A stretch of 64,000 bases of DNA. Source: an uncultured Actinomycetes bacterium. GTDB taxonomy: Bacteria; Actinomycetota; Geothermincolia; Fen-727; JACVIW01. The stretch covers positions 1 through 64,000 of the forward strand of contig CAKZLU010000034.1 in NCBI GenBank assembly GCA_937127245.1. The letters run 5' to 3'. Positions 1 through 8,978 of this stretch are shown piece by piece (position 1 is the stretch's first letter; every line of letters starts with the position of its first letter). Under the pieces are notes generated by a model that was not told where the DNA came from, ran no database searches, and worked only from the letters and a program-made list of their open reading frames with translations. The position numbers and the translations under genes are program-made.

Positions 1-356
1 ATCGCATCATGAAGCTTAATCCTCAAAAACTCGTCCAAATCGAACCCCCGATTCGACAGCCGTCAAATTTATCGGCGTTATCGGCGCACCGGCGTTTCCT
101 CATGCGGAATCTACCGCAAAACTGAAATGCGGACAGTTGAAAGTAAAATACAAAAACCTCCGAAACGCTTAGCCGATCCTCTACGAATTCTAACACACCA
201 CCTCTTTTACCATTTGACCCTCTGTGAGCCAGAGCAAACTATAAACCAGCGTTTTTAAGAGTTAAAATTCTGCTCACGCAGGCAGTTTACGCCTGTACGC
301 TCTTCAGACCCTGCTTGCTTAAAGATTCTTTTTGACAAAAGCCCCGAGCACCCCGC
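1..356. other. Non-coding stretch at window edge
   Basis: No convincing reading frame on either strand. A small hairpin (AATCG/CGATT arms around a C-rich centre) lies near 36-56; it looks like a tRNA T-arm at first glance, but no acceptor or anticodon arm can be built around it. I see no repeat, promoter or terminator worth calling. A gene beyond the left edge may control or end in this region. Confidence 0.5.
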
Positions 357-728
357 TCATATCACCTCCGCAAGCTTGCTCGCGCATCCCTTAATAGTCT
401 TGAGCGCATCATCCATCCTCGCGCCCGCCTCGAGAGCGCAAGCCAGATGCGCATTCTCATTTACCTGAAAAACAACGAGGTAACCGTTCTTTGCCTTCAG
501 ATAAATCCTATCCGCCGCGCCTATTTTAAAGTACTCTCCAGCCCGCTCCGCCGCCGCGATTACCTCGGAGAAAAACCTTGAAAGGTCTTTCTCGTCTTCG
601 TGACGTCCGCACCAGGAAGCAAGCGGAAAAGCGTCTGAACTGAGCACCGCGCACGCGGTGATCTTCGGCTCGGAGTCCGCAAGATTAACAAGGAGCTCCA
701 TCAACTGATTCTCGCGATCTTGCATCAT
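357..728 (-). CDS. Roadblock/LC7-domain protein
   Basis: A 123-residue protein that fits a single Roadblock/LC7 (MglB-like) domain: helix, then a strand around AVLSSDAFPLAS, a long central helix, a strand in YLVVFQVNENAHLACAL and a C-terminal helix. Such domains act as dimeric platforms for small Ras-like GTPases or scaffold signalling complexes in the cytoplasm. No GTPase partner lies in the window. It sits 210 bp downstream of mltG, a slot that often holds aroE in related actinobacteria. AGAGGA lies upstream of the tandem ATG codons, supporting a start at 728 or 725. The family call rests on pattern and length only. Confidence 0.6.
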   Translation of the reverse strand: MMQDRENQLMELLVNLADSEPKITACAVLSSDAFPLASWCGRHEDEKDLSRFFSEVIAAAERAGEYFKIGAADRIYLKAKNGYLVVFQVNENAHLACALEAGARMDDALKTIKGCASKLAEVI

Positions 729-938
729 CGCAAATCCTCTGAGGTTTGCCCAACGATTCCCTCATCTAATATAATCGGGCAATTTCCTTCCCTCTATGAC
801 CCCTTTTAAGAAATTTGCCTGACACAAATCACCTGAAAGGGTGACGAATGAACAGGTGTCCTCAAGCCGTCGGATAATGATAATTTTAAACCTAAATGGA
901 ACAACCCTGAAGAACACTAACTATACCAGACGCACTTC

Positions 939-1805
939 TTATCTTGTAGCCTCCTTCTTCCAGCGCAAGAACTGCTGATAATCGGATGTGAAACTGTGCC
1001 TTCCCTCAATTGGGTCCGTTAAAACATAGAAAAGGTAATCGGTGCTCGCGGGATAGAGCGCAGCCCTTATCGACTCGAATCCTGGATTGCAGATAGGTGA
1101 CGGGGGAAGACCGTGGATCCTGTACGTGTTATAAGGGGAATCCACCTTCAAATCCTCATAGGAGAGGTTACGCTTCCGGGCTTTCAACGCATACTGTACA
1201 GTCGCGTCTATCTCGAGTCTCATTCCTCTGGAAAGCCGGTTGTATATTACGGACGAAACGAGCTCCCTCTCCTGAGGAACTCTCACTTCTTTCTCGATGA
1301 GAGACGCGATTATGACCACCTGGTGAGGTGTTACGCCGAGCGCTTTGGCTCTTTCCCAATTTAGATTCTTTGTCTCTTTTTCGAACTGACTTAAAAGCAT
1401 GCTCACTATTCTTCTGGTGCTCATGCTCGCCGTTATCTCATAGGTCTTGGGAAAGAGAAACCCCTCGATGTTGCCCCCAGACTCTTTTAAAAACCAGTAG
1501 TCGTACAGATTCGCATTCGCGGCGCTCAAGAACTCATCACGGGTTACCCGCCCTTTGCTCGAAATCTCAACCCGGGAGGCTATGTCCAATACCGTGAAAC
1601 CCTCCGGAATAACGATCTTATAAACGCTGGAATCGCTTTCAGGTGGCTTGGCGGAGCGCCAGCCGCATCCCTGCAGGGTGATTCCTAAAAACAGGAGAGC
1701 AATAAAAAGCGAAAAGAAACCGCGAAAGCAAACTCCTGCAGGCCGCCTTATTTTCCCACCAAAAAGATTTATCCCTCTCTTTTTAGAACAGGCATCATTT
1801 AGCAT
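939..1805 (-). CDS. mltG: Endolytic murein transglycosylase MltG (YceG-like)
   Basis: MltG cleaves nascent peptidoglycan glycan strands in the membrane and is thought to end their elongation. At 288 residues it is shorter than the usual 330-380. Residues 29-46 form one hydrophobic segment. A LysM-like module follows (about 62-80), then the YceG catalytic domain, with the expected catalytic Glu171 in SLIEKE and the conserved stretch EIDATVQYAL. Unusually, the hydrophobic segment ends in LQGC at residues 44-47, a plausible lipobox with Cys47, so it may be a lipoprotein instead of a single-pass membrane protein. It starts 7 bp after ruvX, in an alaS-ruvX-mltG operon typical of Gram-positive lineages. 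Confidence 0.9.
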   Translation of the reverse strand: MLNDACSKKRGINLFGGKIRRPAGVCFRGFFSLFIALLFLGITLQGCGWRSAKPPESDSSVYKIVIPEGFTVLDIASRVEISSKGRVTRDEFLSAANANLYDYWFLKESGGNIEGFLFPKTYEITASMSTRRIVSMLLSQFEKETKNLNWERAKALGVTPHQVVIIASLIEKEVRVPQERELVSSVIYNRLSRGMRLEIDATVQYALKARKRNLSYEDLKVDSPYNTYRIHGLPPSPICNPGFESIRAALYPASTDYLFYVLTDPIEGRHSFTSDYQQFLRWKKEATR

Positions 1806-1812
1806 AATAGAT

Positions 1813-2322
1813 TCATTCCCGCTCGTCAGGACAATCGGTGCTTTCGTCGTCTTCTCCGGTCTTGTTCAAGTCCTTATCGGATGACCCGACCGAATCAAGA
1901 TAAGCCCTCAATATGATAGCGGCAGCAACCCTGTCTGATGCCCTTTTTCTTGCGCGCCTATCTCTTACGCCTTTGGATGTAAGCGACTCGGCTTGAACAG
2001 TGGTAAGCCGCTCATCGACAAACACGATTGGCACGTCAACCAGCTGTCGCACAATACCGGCGAAGGACCTTACATCGCGCGCCCTCTCACCCTCGGTGCC
2101 GTCCATGTTAAGAGGGAGCCCAATGACGAGTTTTTCAGCCCCGAACGAGCCGATGACCTTGGCCAGGCGAGAAGCCGCTGACTCGTCCCGCTCAATGGTT
2201 TCAAACGGCAAAGCTACGGTTCCTGTGGGGTCTGATACGGCTATCCCTATTCTTTTTTTACCCACGTCGAGTGCGATAATCCTCGGTTTCAAGGCGATTA
2301 TCGGGGTTTGATAGGCCGTCAT
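1813..2322 (-). CDS. ruvX: Holliday junction resolvase-like RuvX/YqgF (pre-16S rRNA nuclease)
   Basis: An RNase H-fold nuclease of the YqgF family, linked to 16S rRNA 5' end maturation and proposed as a backup Holliday junction resolvase. The 169-residue product begins near the first catalytic strand (IIALDVGKKRIGIAVSD), continues to the conserved VIGLPLNMDGTEG and VFVDERLTTVQAE, and ends in the catalytic Asp of ASDRVAAAIIL. An acidic tail of about 20 residues follows. The frame stays open upstream into alaS, but the ATG at 2322, 10 bp after the alaS stop, gives the family's normal length and avoids a long overlap. Confidence 0.92.
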   Translation of the reverse strand: MTAYQTPIIALKPRIIALDVGKKRIGIAVSDPTGTVALPFETIERDESAASRLAKVIGSFGAEKLVIGLPLNMDGTEGERARDVRSFAGIVRQLVDVPIVFVDERLTTVQAESLTSKGVRDRRARKRASDRVAAAIILRAYLDSVGSSDKDLNKTGEDDESTDCPDERE

Positions 2323-2332
2323 TTTCCGGGTC

Positions 2333-4966
2333 TCAACCTTCAAGTTTTTCGCGGATTGCTTTGTGAATCGCTCTGAGCGCCTCGCCAACGTCTTTGACTC
2401 GGGAACCCCCAGCAACAGCCATGTCGGCTCTTCCGCCTCCTCCTCCCCCGAGAACCTCGCCGGCAGACCTGGCAAGTTCCCGCGCGTCGAGCCCCTTTTC
2501 CAGCGCGAACGCGGAGAGTTTTACGACCAGATGCGCTTTTTCTTTTTCAACGGAACCTATCGCGACTGCCCCGTAGCCCTCCTTTTCGATGAGGATATCC
2601 GCGGCTTCCCTCAATTCTTTTTGGCCGAGACCGCCCGTAGTCCCTAATAAGAGTTTCAAGCCGCCTATTGTTTCCGTCGTTCCCTTCCGGGATATCTCTT
2701 TGGACGATTCTTCCAGCGCCTTGCCGGAAAACCGTTCCACAGACCTCTCAAGTTCCCTAAGGCGCGAAAGCGCCTCGGATACTTTCTCCGGAACTTCCTC
2801 CGGCTGACATCTGAGCAGCGCGCCCGTTTCCCTTGCGATTCTCTCGAATTTACGCAGGCGATCGAGGCTTGCCGTGCCGGTTACCGCCTCAATCCTTCGC
2901 AGGCCCGCGCCTATTCCGCTTTCCGAGACGACTCTTATAAGTCCGATCTGTCCTGTCCTCTGGACATGCACTCCACCGCAGAGTTCCTTGGAAAAACCTT
3001 CTATCTCAACCACACGCACTTCGTCGGCGTATTTTTCCCCGAAAAGAGCGATGGCTCCCGAACGCATGGCTTCTTCTTTGGAAGTTCGAAACGCCGAGAC
3101 CGGTATATCCTCGAGAACCTTTTCGTTCGCCAGGCTTTCAATCAGTTCAAGTTGTTCTTCCGACAGCGGTTTGAAATGCGTAAAATCGAAACGGAGCCTG
3201 TCAGGCGCCACGAGGGAGCCGGCTTGCCTTACGTGCTCGCCCAGAGTTTTGCGCAGAGCCCAGTGAAGGATGTGGGTCGCTGTGTGGTTTCTTGATATGT
3301 TCATCCTGCGCTCGCTGTCTATTCGCGCCTCGACCTCATCCCCCACCGAAAGCGCGCCTTTAAGTCTTCCCCTGTGAACGATAAGCCCGGGCGCGCCGTA
3401 GAATGTGTCGCTCACTTTGAGATTCGCCGAACTCGAGAGAATCTCCCCCGTGTCTCCTACCTGACCTCCCGCCTCGGCATAAAACGGCGTCCTGTCAAGA
3501 ATAACGTCAACATCCAGCTCCCCGCCCGCCTTTTCGACCAGTTCGCCGTCCACGATAATCGCGGTAACCCTTGCCCTTAGGAACGTTGTCTCATAGCCCT
3601 CGTACGTGCTCGGACCTTTTTCCTTGAAAACGGAAATATATGAGGAGAGCTCCTTTGCCCGTGCCTCTTCCTCGCGCTTGCTCCTCGCCCTGTGTTTCTG
3701 CTCTTCCATGAATTTTTCAAACCCATCTACGTCCACCCGCATCCCGCTATCCAGCGCTATCTCCTGTGTCAGTTCAAGCGGGAATCCGAGCGTGTCATGG
3801 AGATAGAAAGCTGTTTTCCCGTCAATATACCGGTCACCACTGTCTTTGGCCGCCTTTATCTCCTGCCATAGAAGCTCAAGCCCTTGCTCGAGTGTCTGAC
3901 CGAAGCGTTCCTCCTCAGCTTTTATGACCTCGGCGATAAGCTCGCCGTGGCTTTCAAGTTCCTCATAAGTATCCCTGTGCGTGCGCACAACGATAAGTGA
4001 AAGCGAATGAAGAAAAGGCTCATCAACCCCGATGAGACGACCGTGACGGACGGCTCTTCTGATTAGTCTTCGAAGTATGTAACCTCTCCCCTCGTTAGAG
4101 GGAATGACACCATCGCTGATGAGAAAAGTCGCGGCGCGGCAGTGGTCCGCAATGACCTTGATTGAAACATCTGAAGACTCGGAATCGTTCAATCTAACGC
4201 CGCTTACGCGAGCGATCCCCTCTAGCAACGGAACGAAGGCGTCCGTTTCGAAAATGGTCTTCACGCCCTGCTTTATCGCGGCGGCTCTCTCAAGTCCCAT
4301 CCCAGTATCAATGTTTTTCTTCGGGAGAGGTTTTAAGCTGCCGTCGGGCTCGCGATTGTACTGCATGAAAACGAGGTTCCACAACTCCAGGAATCTATCG
4401 CAGTCGCAGCCCGGCGAGCACGATTCGGAACATGCGTATTCCAGACCGCGATCGTAGAGAATCTCGGAGCAAGGTCCGCAGGGTCCGGTGGGACCCATGT
4501 CCCAGAAGTTGTCCTTTTCGCCGAGTTTTATTATTCTGTCGGCTCTGCTGCCAAGTGTTTCTTTCCATATGCTCTCGGCCTCATCGTCTTCCACGAAAAC
4601 GGACACCCAGAGCCTGTCCGGGTCTATATCCAAAACTGAGGTAACAAGTTCCCAGGCCCACGGGATCGCGCTCTCCTTGTAATAGTCGCCGAAGGAAAAG
4701 TTTCCGAGCATCTCGAAAAAGGTGTTATGCCTTGCGGTCTTTCCGACGGAATCAATATCGGTGGTCCGCAAGCATTTTTGAACAGAGGTCGCTCTCGGGA
4801 AAGGAGGCTCGACCTCCCTTAAGAAATAGGGCTTGAACTGAACCATACCCGCGTTAGTGAGCAGAAGGGTCGGGTCATCGGGAACGAGGGATGAAGAGGG
4901 AACGACCCTGTGACCCCGTTCTTCGAAGAACCGTATGAATTTTTCCCTTATCTCATCACTCTTCAT
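2333..4966 (-). CDS. alaS: Alanyl-tRNA synthetase
   Basis: Charges tRNA-Ala with alanine and hydrolyses mischarged Ser- and Gly-tRNA-Ala. The 877-residue protein has the full bacterial architecture. The class II catalytic domain begins at MKSDEIREKFIRFFEERGH with LLLTNAGMVQFKPYF and FFEMLGNFSFGDYY. A tRNA-recognition domain follows, then an editing domain with metal ligands in HTATHILH and CGGVHV, and a C-terminal oligomerisation domain ending in a glycine-rich loop (GGGGGGRADMA). An extra Cys cluster (CSESCSPGCDCD) lies in the catalytic half, as in many AlaRS. It heads the alaS-ruvX-mltG operon. No T-box leader was recognised in the 350 bp upstream. Confidence 0.97.
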   Translation of the reverse strand: MKSDEIREKFIRFFEERGHRVVPSSSLVPDDPTLLLTNAGMVQFKPYFLREVEPPFPRATSVQKCLRTTDIDSVGKTARHNTFFEMLGNFSFGDYYKESAIPWAWELVTSVLDIDPDRLWVSVFVEDDEAESIWKETLGSRADRIIKLGEKDNFWDMGPTGPCGPCSEILYDRGLEYACSESCSPGCDCDRFLELWNLVFMQYNREPDGSLKPLPKKNIDTGMGLERAAAIKQGVKTIFETDAFVPLLEGIARVSGVRLNDSESSDVSIKVIADHCRAATFLISDGVIPSNEGRGYILRRLIRRAVRHGRLIGVDEPFLHSLSLIVVRTHRDTYEELESHGELIAEVIKAEEERFGQTLEQGLELLWQEIKAAKDSGDRYIDGKTAFYLHDTLGFPLELTQEIALDSGMRVDVDGFEKFMEEQKHRARSKREEEARAKELSSYISVFKEKGPSTYEGYETTFLRARVTAIIVDGELVEKAGGELDVDVILDRTPFYAEAGGQVGDTGEILSSSANLKVSDTFYGAPGLIVHRGRLKGALSVGDEVEARIDSERRMNISRNHTATHILHWALRKTLGEHVRQAGSLVAPDRLRFDFTHFKPLSEEQLELIESLANEKVLEDIPVSAFRTSKEEAMRSGAIALFGEKYADEVRVVEIEGFSKELCGGVHVQRTGQIGLIRVVSESGIGAGLRRIEAVTGTASLDRLRKFERIARETGALLRCQPEEVPEKVSEALSRLRELERSVERFSGKALEESSKEISRKGTTETIGGLKLLLGTTGGLGQKELREAADILIEKEGYGAVAIGSVEKEKAHLVVKLSAFALEKGLDARELARSAGEVLGGGGGGRADMAVAGGSRVKDVGEALRAIHKAIREKLEG

Positions 4967-5316
4967 CGTATTTTATAAACGTCTATGCTATTTCCCAGGC
5001 TGAAGCCTTGCGTTTTCTCGATCCGCGGTATTCCCGAAAACCTCATGCATCATCAGGAATATCGCGCGGTAAGGCGGCATGACTCATCCTTCGCCCAAAT
5101 GTCGTCCTCGTGTTTATGTATTCTACCTTAACGACTTTGAAACATCGCGGGATACATCCCTTATCATAAACCGGGCTTTAAGCCGCCAGTGTCGATTTGT
5201 ATCGTTTAGCGCAATAGCGCAAGGGTTTGCGGTTGATCGGCAGCGCGCGGCTTTGAGCGGTTTCCTCAAGCGTTCAAAGGAATTAGACGATAAAAGCGCC
5301 TGCGCGCGCGGAAATA
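4967..5316. other. Intergenic region between DUF948 gene and alaS
   Basis: About 350 bp with no supportable gene. A short minus-strand frame (5123-5332) overlaps the end of the DUF948 gene in another frame, lacks a ribosome binding site and resembles no family. The region should contain the alaS promoter, but I could not pick a convincing -35/-10 pair or a T-box-like leader. Confidence 0.45.
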
Positions 5317-5670
5317 TTATTTCTTTTTCCACTTCCCGTAAGCTTTGCTCGCGCCAGCGCCGATACCTATCGCCTTGACAATCGGGGACGTGACGAACTC
5401 CTGTACCACTTTTGTGGCGCTGTTCAATTTTTGAGACATTCCCTCAACAGCGGTCAGTATCCCGTCAACCCTTTCAAGTTCGGTGTTGACGTGGTCCATG
5501 GTGGTTTGAAAGCGTGTCATAAGCGGGATAGTCTCGGCTCTTACCTCATCCAAGAATTGATTCAAAATGCCCATCGTTTTTACAAGCTGGTACAAAAGCC
5601 ACACCGAGGCAAGCGCAATCAGACCAAAGGCAACCGCCGCTATGAGTCCTGAAATCTCGCCGATACTCAT
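5317..5670 (-). CDS. DUF948-family membrane protein
   Basis: A 117-residue protein with one N-terminal transmembrane helix (about residues 4-27), an amphipathic coiled-coil middle rich in heptad-like spacing and a basic end (GKWKKK). This is the layout of DUF948 proteins, which in actinobacteria and bacilli sit directly upstream of alaS; their role is unknown. A GTG start at 5685 is also open, but the ATG at 5670 has AAAGGAG five bases upstream and is preferred. The YtxH-like partner often found beside DUF948 genes is absent. Confidence 0.75.
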   Translation of the reverse strand: MSIGEISGLIAAVAFGLIALASVWLLYQLVKTMGILNQFLDEVRAETIPLMTRFQTTMDHVNTELERVDGILTAVEGMSQKLNSATKVVQEFVTSPIVKAIGIGAGASKAYGKWKKK

Positions 5671-5886
5671 CACCGCTCCTTTCACTCGATATAGTCTTCT
5701 TTCGCCTTAAAACCTTTCTGGATTTCCAGGTTAACAGTCCAAAACTCACGCCAACCGCTTAAAAATCACCTGTTAATAAACAGCGTTGAATATACCACAA
5801 GGGTTGACATTATCTCAAACCGCGCCCAATTCCTCCCGCCACGGACAAAACGCACGGGTCCGCCGCCAAAGGGCTCTCATCTTCAG

Positions 5887-7689
5887 CTATTCGAATTCAG
5901 TTCTTATGTATAGTTCCTTCAATTGTGCGGGGTCAACCTCGTCAGGAGCACCGGTCAAAGGACAGGTCGCTGACTGCGTTTTAGGGAAGGCGATAGTATC
6001 CCTGATCGTTTCCCTCCCAGCAACAAGCATGACAAGCCTGTCCAATCCGAGCGCAATTCCCCCGTGCGGAGGGGCGCCGTATCGGAGAGCCTCGAGAAGG
6101 AATCCAAACTTTGCCTCATATTCAGCTGGCGTTATGCCCAGGACCCTGAACATCCTCTCCTGAACTTCGCTTTTGTGTATTCGAATTGATCCGCCACCCA
6201 TCTCAATCCCGTTTATGACGATGTCGTACGCCCGCGCCCTCGCCTGCAGGGGATTTTCCTCAATAATTCTTAAGGAATCATCGGTGGGCGAGGTAAAGGG
6301 ATGATGGAGAGTCTTATACCTCCGCTCCGTCTCGTCGTATTCAAGCAGAGGGAAATCCAAAATCCAGACCGGGCTGAAATCACCCTCCCGTAAGAGCCCG
6401 AGTTTTTGGGCGGTCTGCGCTCTCAACTGGAGAAGTACCTCATCGCACATATTCCTCGGTCCGGCAATCACGATTAGCGAATCACCTTCTTCAAGTCCTG
6501 CCCTCTCTACAAGATTTTTTATTTCGGTAATGCTCAAAAACTTGGCAACTGGTGAGTTGAGACCTTCGGAAGTTTTCACAAACCAGACTATTCCCTGGGC
6601 GCCCATCTCCTGAGCGACCCTGTTTAGCGAGTCGAACTCCGAGCGAGTCATTCGTCCCCCGCCCTCGACTTTCAGGCCGCGGATCGCCCCGCCTCTTTTT
6701 AAAGCCTCTTGAAAAATCCTGAATTCAGTATCTTCGAAGCACTTATCCAGCGAGACCATCCGGCAACCGAATCGTGTGTCTGGTCTGTCGGTACCGTAAT
6801 TTTCCAAAGCCTCGTCGTAACTCATCCTCACCACGGGGCGTGGATAGGTCTTGCCCGCTACGTTAAAGGCAACCTCAAGCATGCCATCCACCAAAGCGAT
6901 AACGTCTTCCTCGTTGACGAATGCCATCTCTATATCAATTTGGGTGAACTCCGGTTGCCGGTCGGCGCGCAGGTCCTCATCCCTGAAACATTTCGCTATC
7001 TGGTAGTATTTCTCGAAACCCGAAATGACCAGAGTTTGCTTGAAAAGCTGGGGGGATTGGGGAAGGGCGTAGAATCTTCCCGGCTGTATCCTGCTCGGTA
7101 CGAGAAAATCCCTAGCCCCCTCGGGGGTGCTCTTGGTGAGGTGGGGTGTCTCTATTTCCGTAAAGCCGAGACCGTCAAGATAATCCCTTATAGCCTTCGT
7201 TATCCTGTGCCTTAGCTTCAAGCATTCATGTATTTCCTCTCTCCTTAAGTCAATGTATCTGTAACGAAGTCTGACCTTTTCATCAGCCCTGACATCCTGC
7301 TTGACCTCAAACGGTGGAGTAAGTGAGGGGTTGATCACCTCAATGCCGGAAGCGGCAACCTCGACCTGCCCAGTAGGCATAGAGGGGTTCTCGGTGCCGG
7401 GGGGTCTTTTCCTCACGGAGCCCGAAACCGCAATGACGAACTCAGGTCTTAAGTCTTCCGCCGTTCTATGAGCTTCGCTGGATATGCGCGGGTCAAAAAC
7501 AATTTGTATGATTCCCGACTCGTCCCTTAAGTCAACGAATATCAGGCCTCCATGGTCACGCCTTCGGGCAACCCAGCCGTTCAAAATTATTTCCGAACCC
7601 TCCTGATCGAGGCTCACCATGCCGCAGTGTGCGGTTCGCTTGAGTCTGTATGTCAATCTTTCGGCGTCGCCTGAGCCAGCATCACCCAT
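5887..7689 (-). CDS. aspS: Aspartyl-tRNA synthetase
   Basis: Attaches aspartate to tRNA-Asp. The 600-residue product has the bacterial AspRS layout: an N-terminal OB-fold anticodon-binding domain (NGWVARRRDHGGLIFVDLRD), then class II motifs including TPEGARDFLVPSR, FRDEDLRADRQPEFTQID and the C-terminal GGIALGLDRLVMLVAG. The GAD insertion domain of bacterial AspRS lies between motifs 2 and 3. The ATG at 7689 overlaps the hisS stop by 8 bp; a longer frame upstream lies wholly inside hisS and is not used. Whether the enzyme discriminates tRNA-Asp from tRNA-Asn cannot be judged here. Confidence 0.96.
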   Translation of the reverse strand: MGDAGSGDAERLTYRLKRTAHCGMVSLDQEGSEIILNGWVARRRDHGGLIFVDLRDESGIIQIVFDPRISSEAHRTAEDLRPEFVIAVSGSVRKRPPGTENPSMPTGQVEVAASGIEVINPSLTPPFEVKQDVRADEKVRLRYRYIDLRREEIHECLKLRHRITKAIRDYLDGLGFTEIETPHLTKSTPEGARDFLVPSRIQPGRFYALPQSPQLFKQTLVISGFEKYYQIAKCFRDEDLRADRQPEFTQIDIEMAFVNEEDVIALVDGMLEVAFNVAGKTYPRPVVRMSYDEALENYGTDRPDTRFGCRMVSLDKCFEDTEFRIFQEALKRGGAIRGLKVEGGGRMTRSEFDSLNRVAQEMGAQGIVWFVKTSEGLNSPVAKFLSITEIKNLVERAGLEEGDSLIVIAGPRNMCDEVLLQLRAQTAQKLGLLREGDFSPVWILDFPLLEYDETERRYKTLHHPFTSPTDDSLRIIEENPLQARARAYDIVINGIEMGGGSIRIHKSEVQERMFRVLGITPAEYEAKFGFLLEALRYGAPPHGGIALGLDRLVMLVAGRETIRDTIAFPKTQSATCPLTGAPDEVDPAQLKELYIRTEFE

Positions 7690-8974
7690 CAGTCTCTCCC
7701 CACTGTTCTCCCAACGCTTCCCTGATCTTCTGAGCGAGTTTGCTCCTGCCAACAGTCCACTGTTCGGAAGAATCCAGGTCCCTCAAAACCACCTCTCCCC
7801 TCTTTTGCTCCTCGCCGCCCACGATTACAACGAAGCGGGCGCCAAGACGGTTGGCGTGTTTCATCTGCGCTTTAAGGCTCCTTCCCATGAAATCGGAGTC
7901 AGCGCACAACCGTTCGCGGCGAAGAGAAGCGAGAATCTCCAGAACTTGCTTTCTACTTGTCCCCTCAATCCAGGCCACGAAGACATCAAGCCTCGGAAGG
8001 ACCACCGGGCATGCGCCCTCAAGCTCGATTGCCCTGAGTAACCTCTCGATGCCGACGCTGAATCCAACCCCGCCGCTCGGAGGACCTCCCAGAGCTTCCG
8101 CCAGGTAATCATACCTTCCTCCACCGCAAACAGCGTTCTGCGCCCCCAGTCCCTCGAAAATAAACTCGAAAGCGGTTCTCGTGTAATAGTCCAGACCTCG
8201 AACAAGCCTCGGCTCGACCTCATAGCTCACGCCTAAAACCTTTAGCATCTCAAGCACTGAATCGAAATGGGCTCTGCAGTCCTCGCACAGAAAATCAGGC
8301 ATTAAAGGGGCTTTTAAGAGCGCCTCGGAACACGCTTCCTCTTTGCAGTCAAAAATCCTTAAGGGATTTCTCTTCGCTCTTTTTTTGCAGTCGTTACATA
8401 AATCGTGTTTGGCGCTTTCAAGAAACGCCGTCAGCCTTTCAATATATGGCTTCCTGCAGTTTAAGCACCCTATGCTGTTGACCACCACGCGGTATTTTCT
8501 TAACCCGAGTTCCTTAAAGTAAATGTCAGGAATGGATATTATCTCCGAATCGATGGCGGGGTCGTCGCTTCCTATCGCCTCAGCGCCGAGTTGATGAAAC
8601 TGCCTATACCTTCCCGCCTGAGGTCTTTCTCGTCTGAACATCGGTCCAAAGTAGAACAGCTTTTGCGGAATACCGCCCGAGTACAAGGACCTCTCAAGAT
8701 AAGCCCTTATGACAGGAGCGGTGCCTTCTGGGCGAAGAGTCAGCGATTCCCCGCCGCGGTCCTCGAAAGTGTACATCTCTTTGGTAACGATGTCGGTGTC
8801 CTCACCGATGCCACGCCTGAAGACCTCCGTGTTTTCGAATATCGGGGTACTTATCCGCCGGTATCCGTGCCGGATTAATATCTCATATCCGATCTGAAGA
8901 ATTCTCTCAAGCTTCTCGGAATCGGGATAGACTATGTCGAATGTTCCCCTCGGCGCTTTGAACTTACCAGACAC
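7682..8974 (-). CDS. hisS: Histidyl-tRNA synthetase
   Basis: Charges tRNA-His. At 430 residues it has normal bacterial length. Motifs seen are the N-terminal RGTFDIVYPDSEKLERI, class II motif 2 (LRPEGTAPVIRAYLE, then FRRERPQAGRYRQFHQLG), the HisA histidine-binding motif LVRGLDYYTRTAFEF and a GVGFSVGIERLL motif 3. The mid-protein insertion carries cysteine pairs (CLNC, CNDC, CEDC), as in many bacterial HisRS. It begins 4 bp after the metallo-beta-lactamase gene and overlaps aspS, so the three are probably co-transcribed. Confidence 0.96.
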   Translation of the reverse strand: MSGKFKAPRGTFDIVYPDSEKLERILQIGYEILIRHGYRRISTPIFENTEVFRRGIGEDTDIVTKEMYTFEDRGGESLTLRPEGTAPVIRAYLERSLYSGGIPQKLFYFGPMFRRERPQAGRYRQFHQLGAEAIGSDDPAIDSEIISIPDIYFKELGLRKYRVVVNSIGCLNCRKPYIERLTAFLESAKHDLCNDCKKRAKRNPLRIFDCKEEACSEALLKAPLMPDFLCEDCRAHFDSVLEMLKVLGVSYEVEPRLVRGLDYYTRTAFEFIFEGLGAQNAVCGGGRYDYLAEALGGPPSGGVGFSVGIERLLRAIELEGACPVVLPRLDVFVAWIEGTSRKQVLEILASLRRERLCADSDFMGRSLKAQMKHANRLGARFVVIVGGEEQKRGEVVLRDLDSSEQWTVGRSKLAQKIREALGEQWGETDG

Positions 8975-8978
8975 CTAT

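Noticed and set aside
36..58. tRNA T-arm-like hairpin
   Set aside because: No anticodon, D or acceptor arms can be built around it.
4967..5079. T-box riboswitch search before alaS (also considered before hisS, aspS and proS)
   Set aside because: No specifier stem or conserved antiterminator sequence was recognisable.
5123..5332. 69-residue minus-strand frame upstream of alaS
   Set aside because: Overlaps the real DUF948 gene end and lacks start signals.
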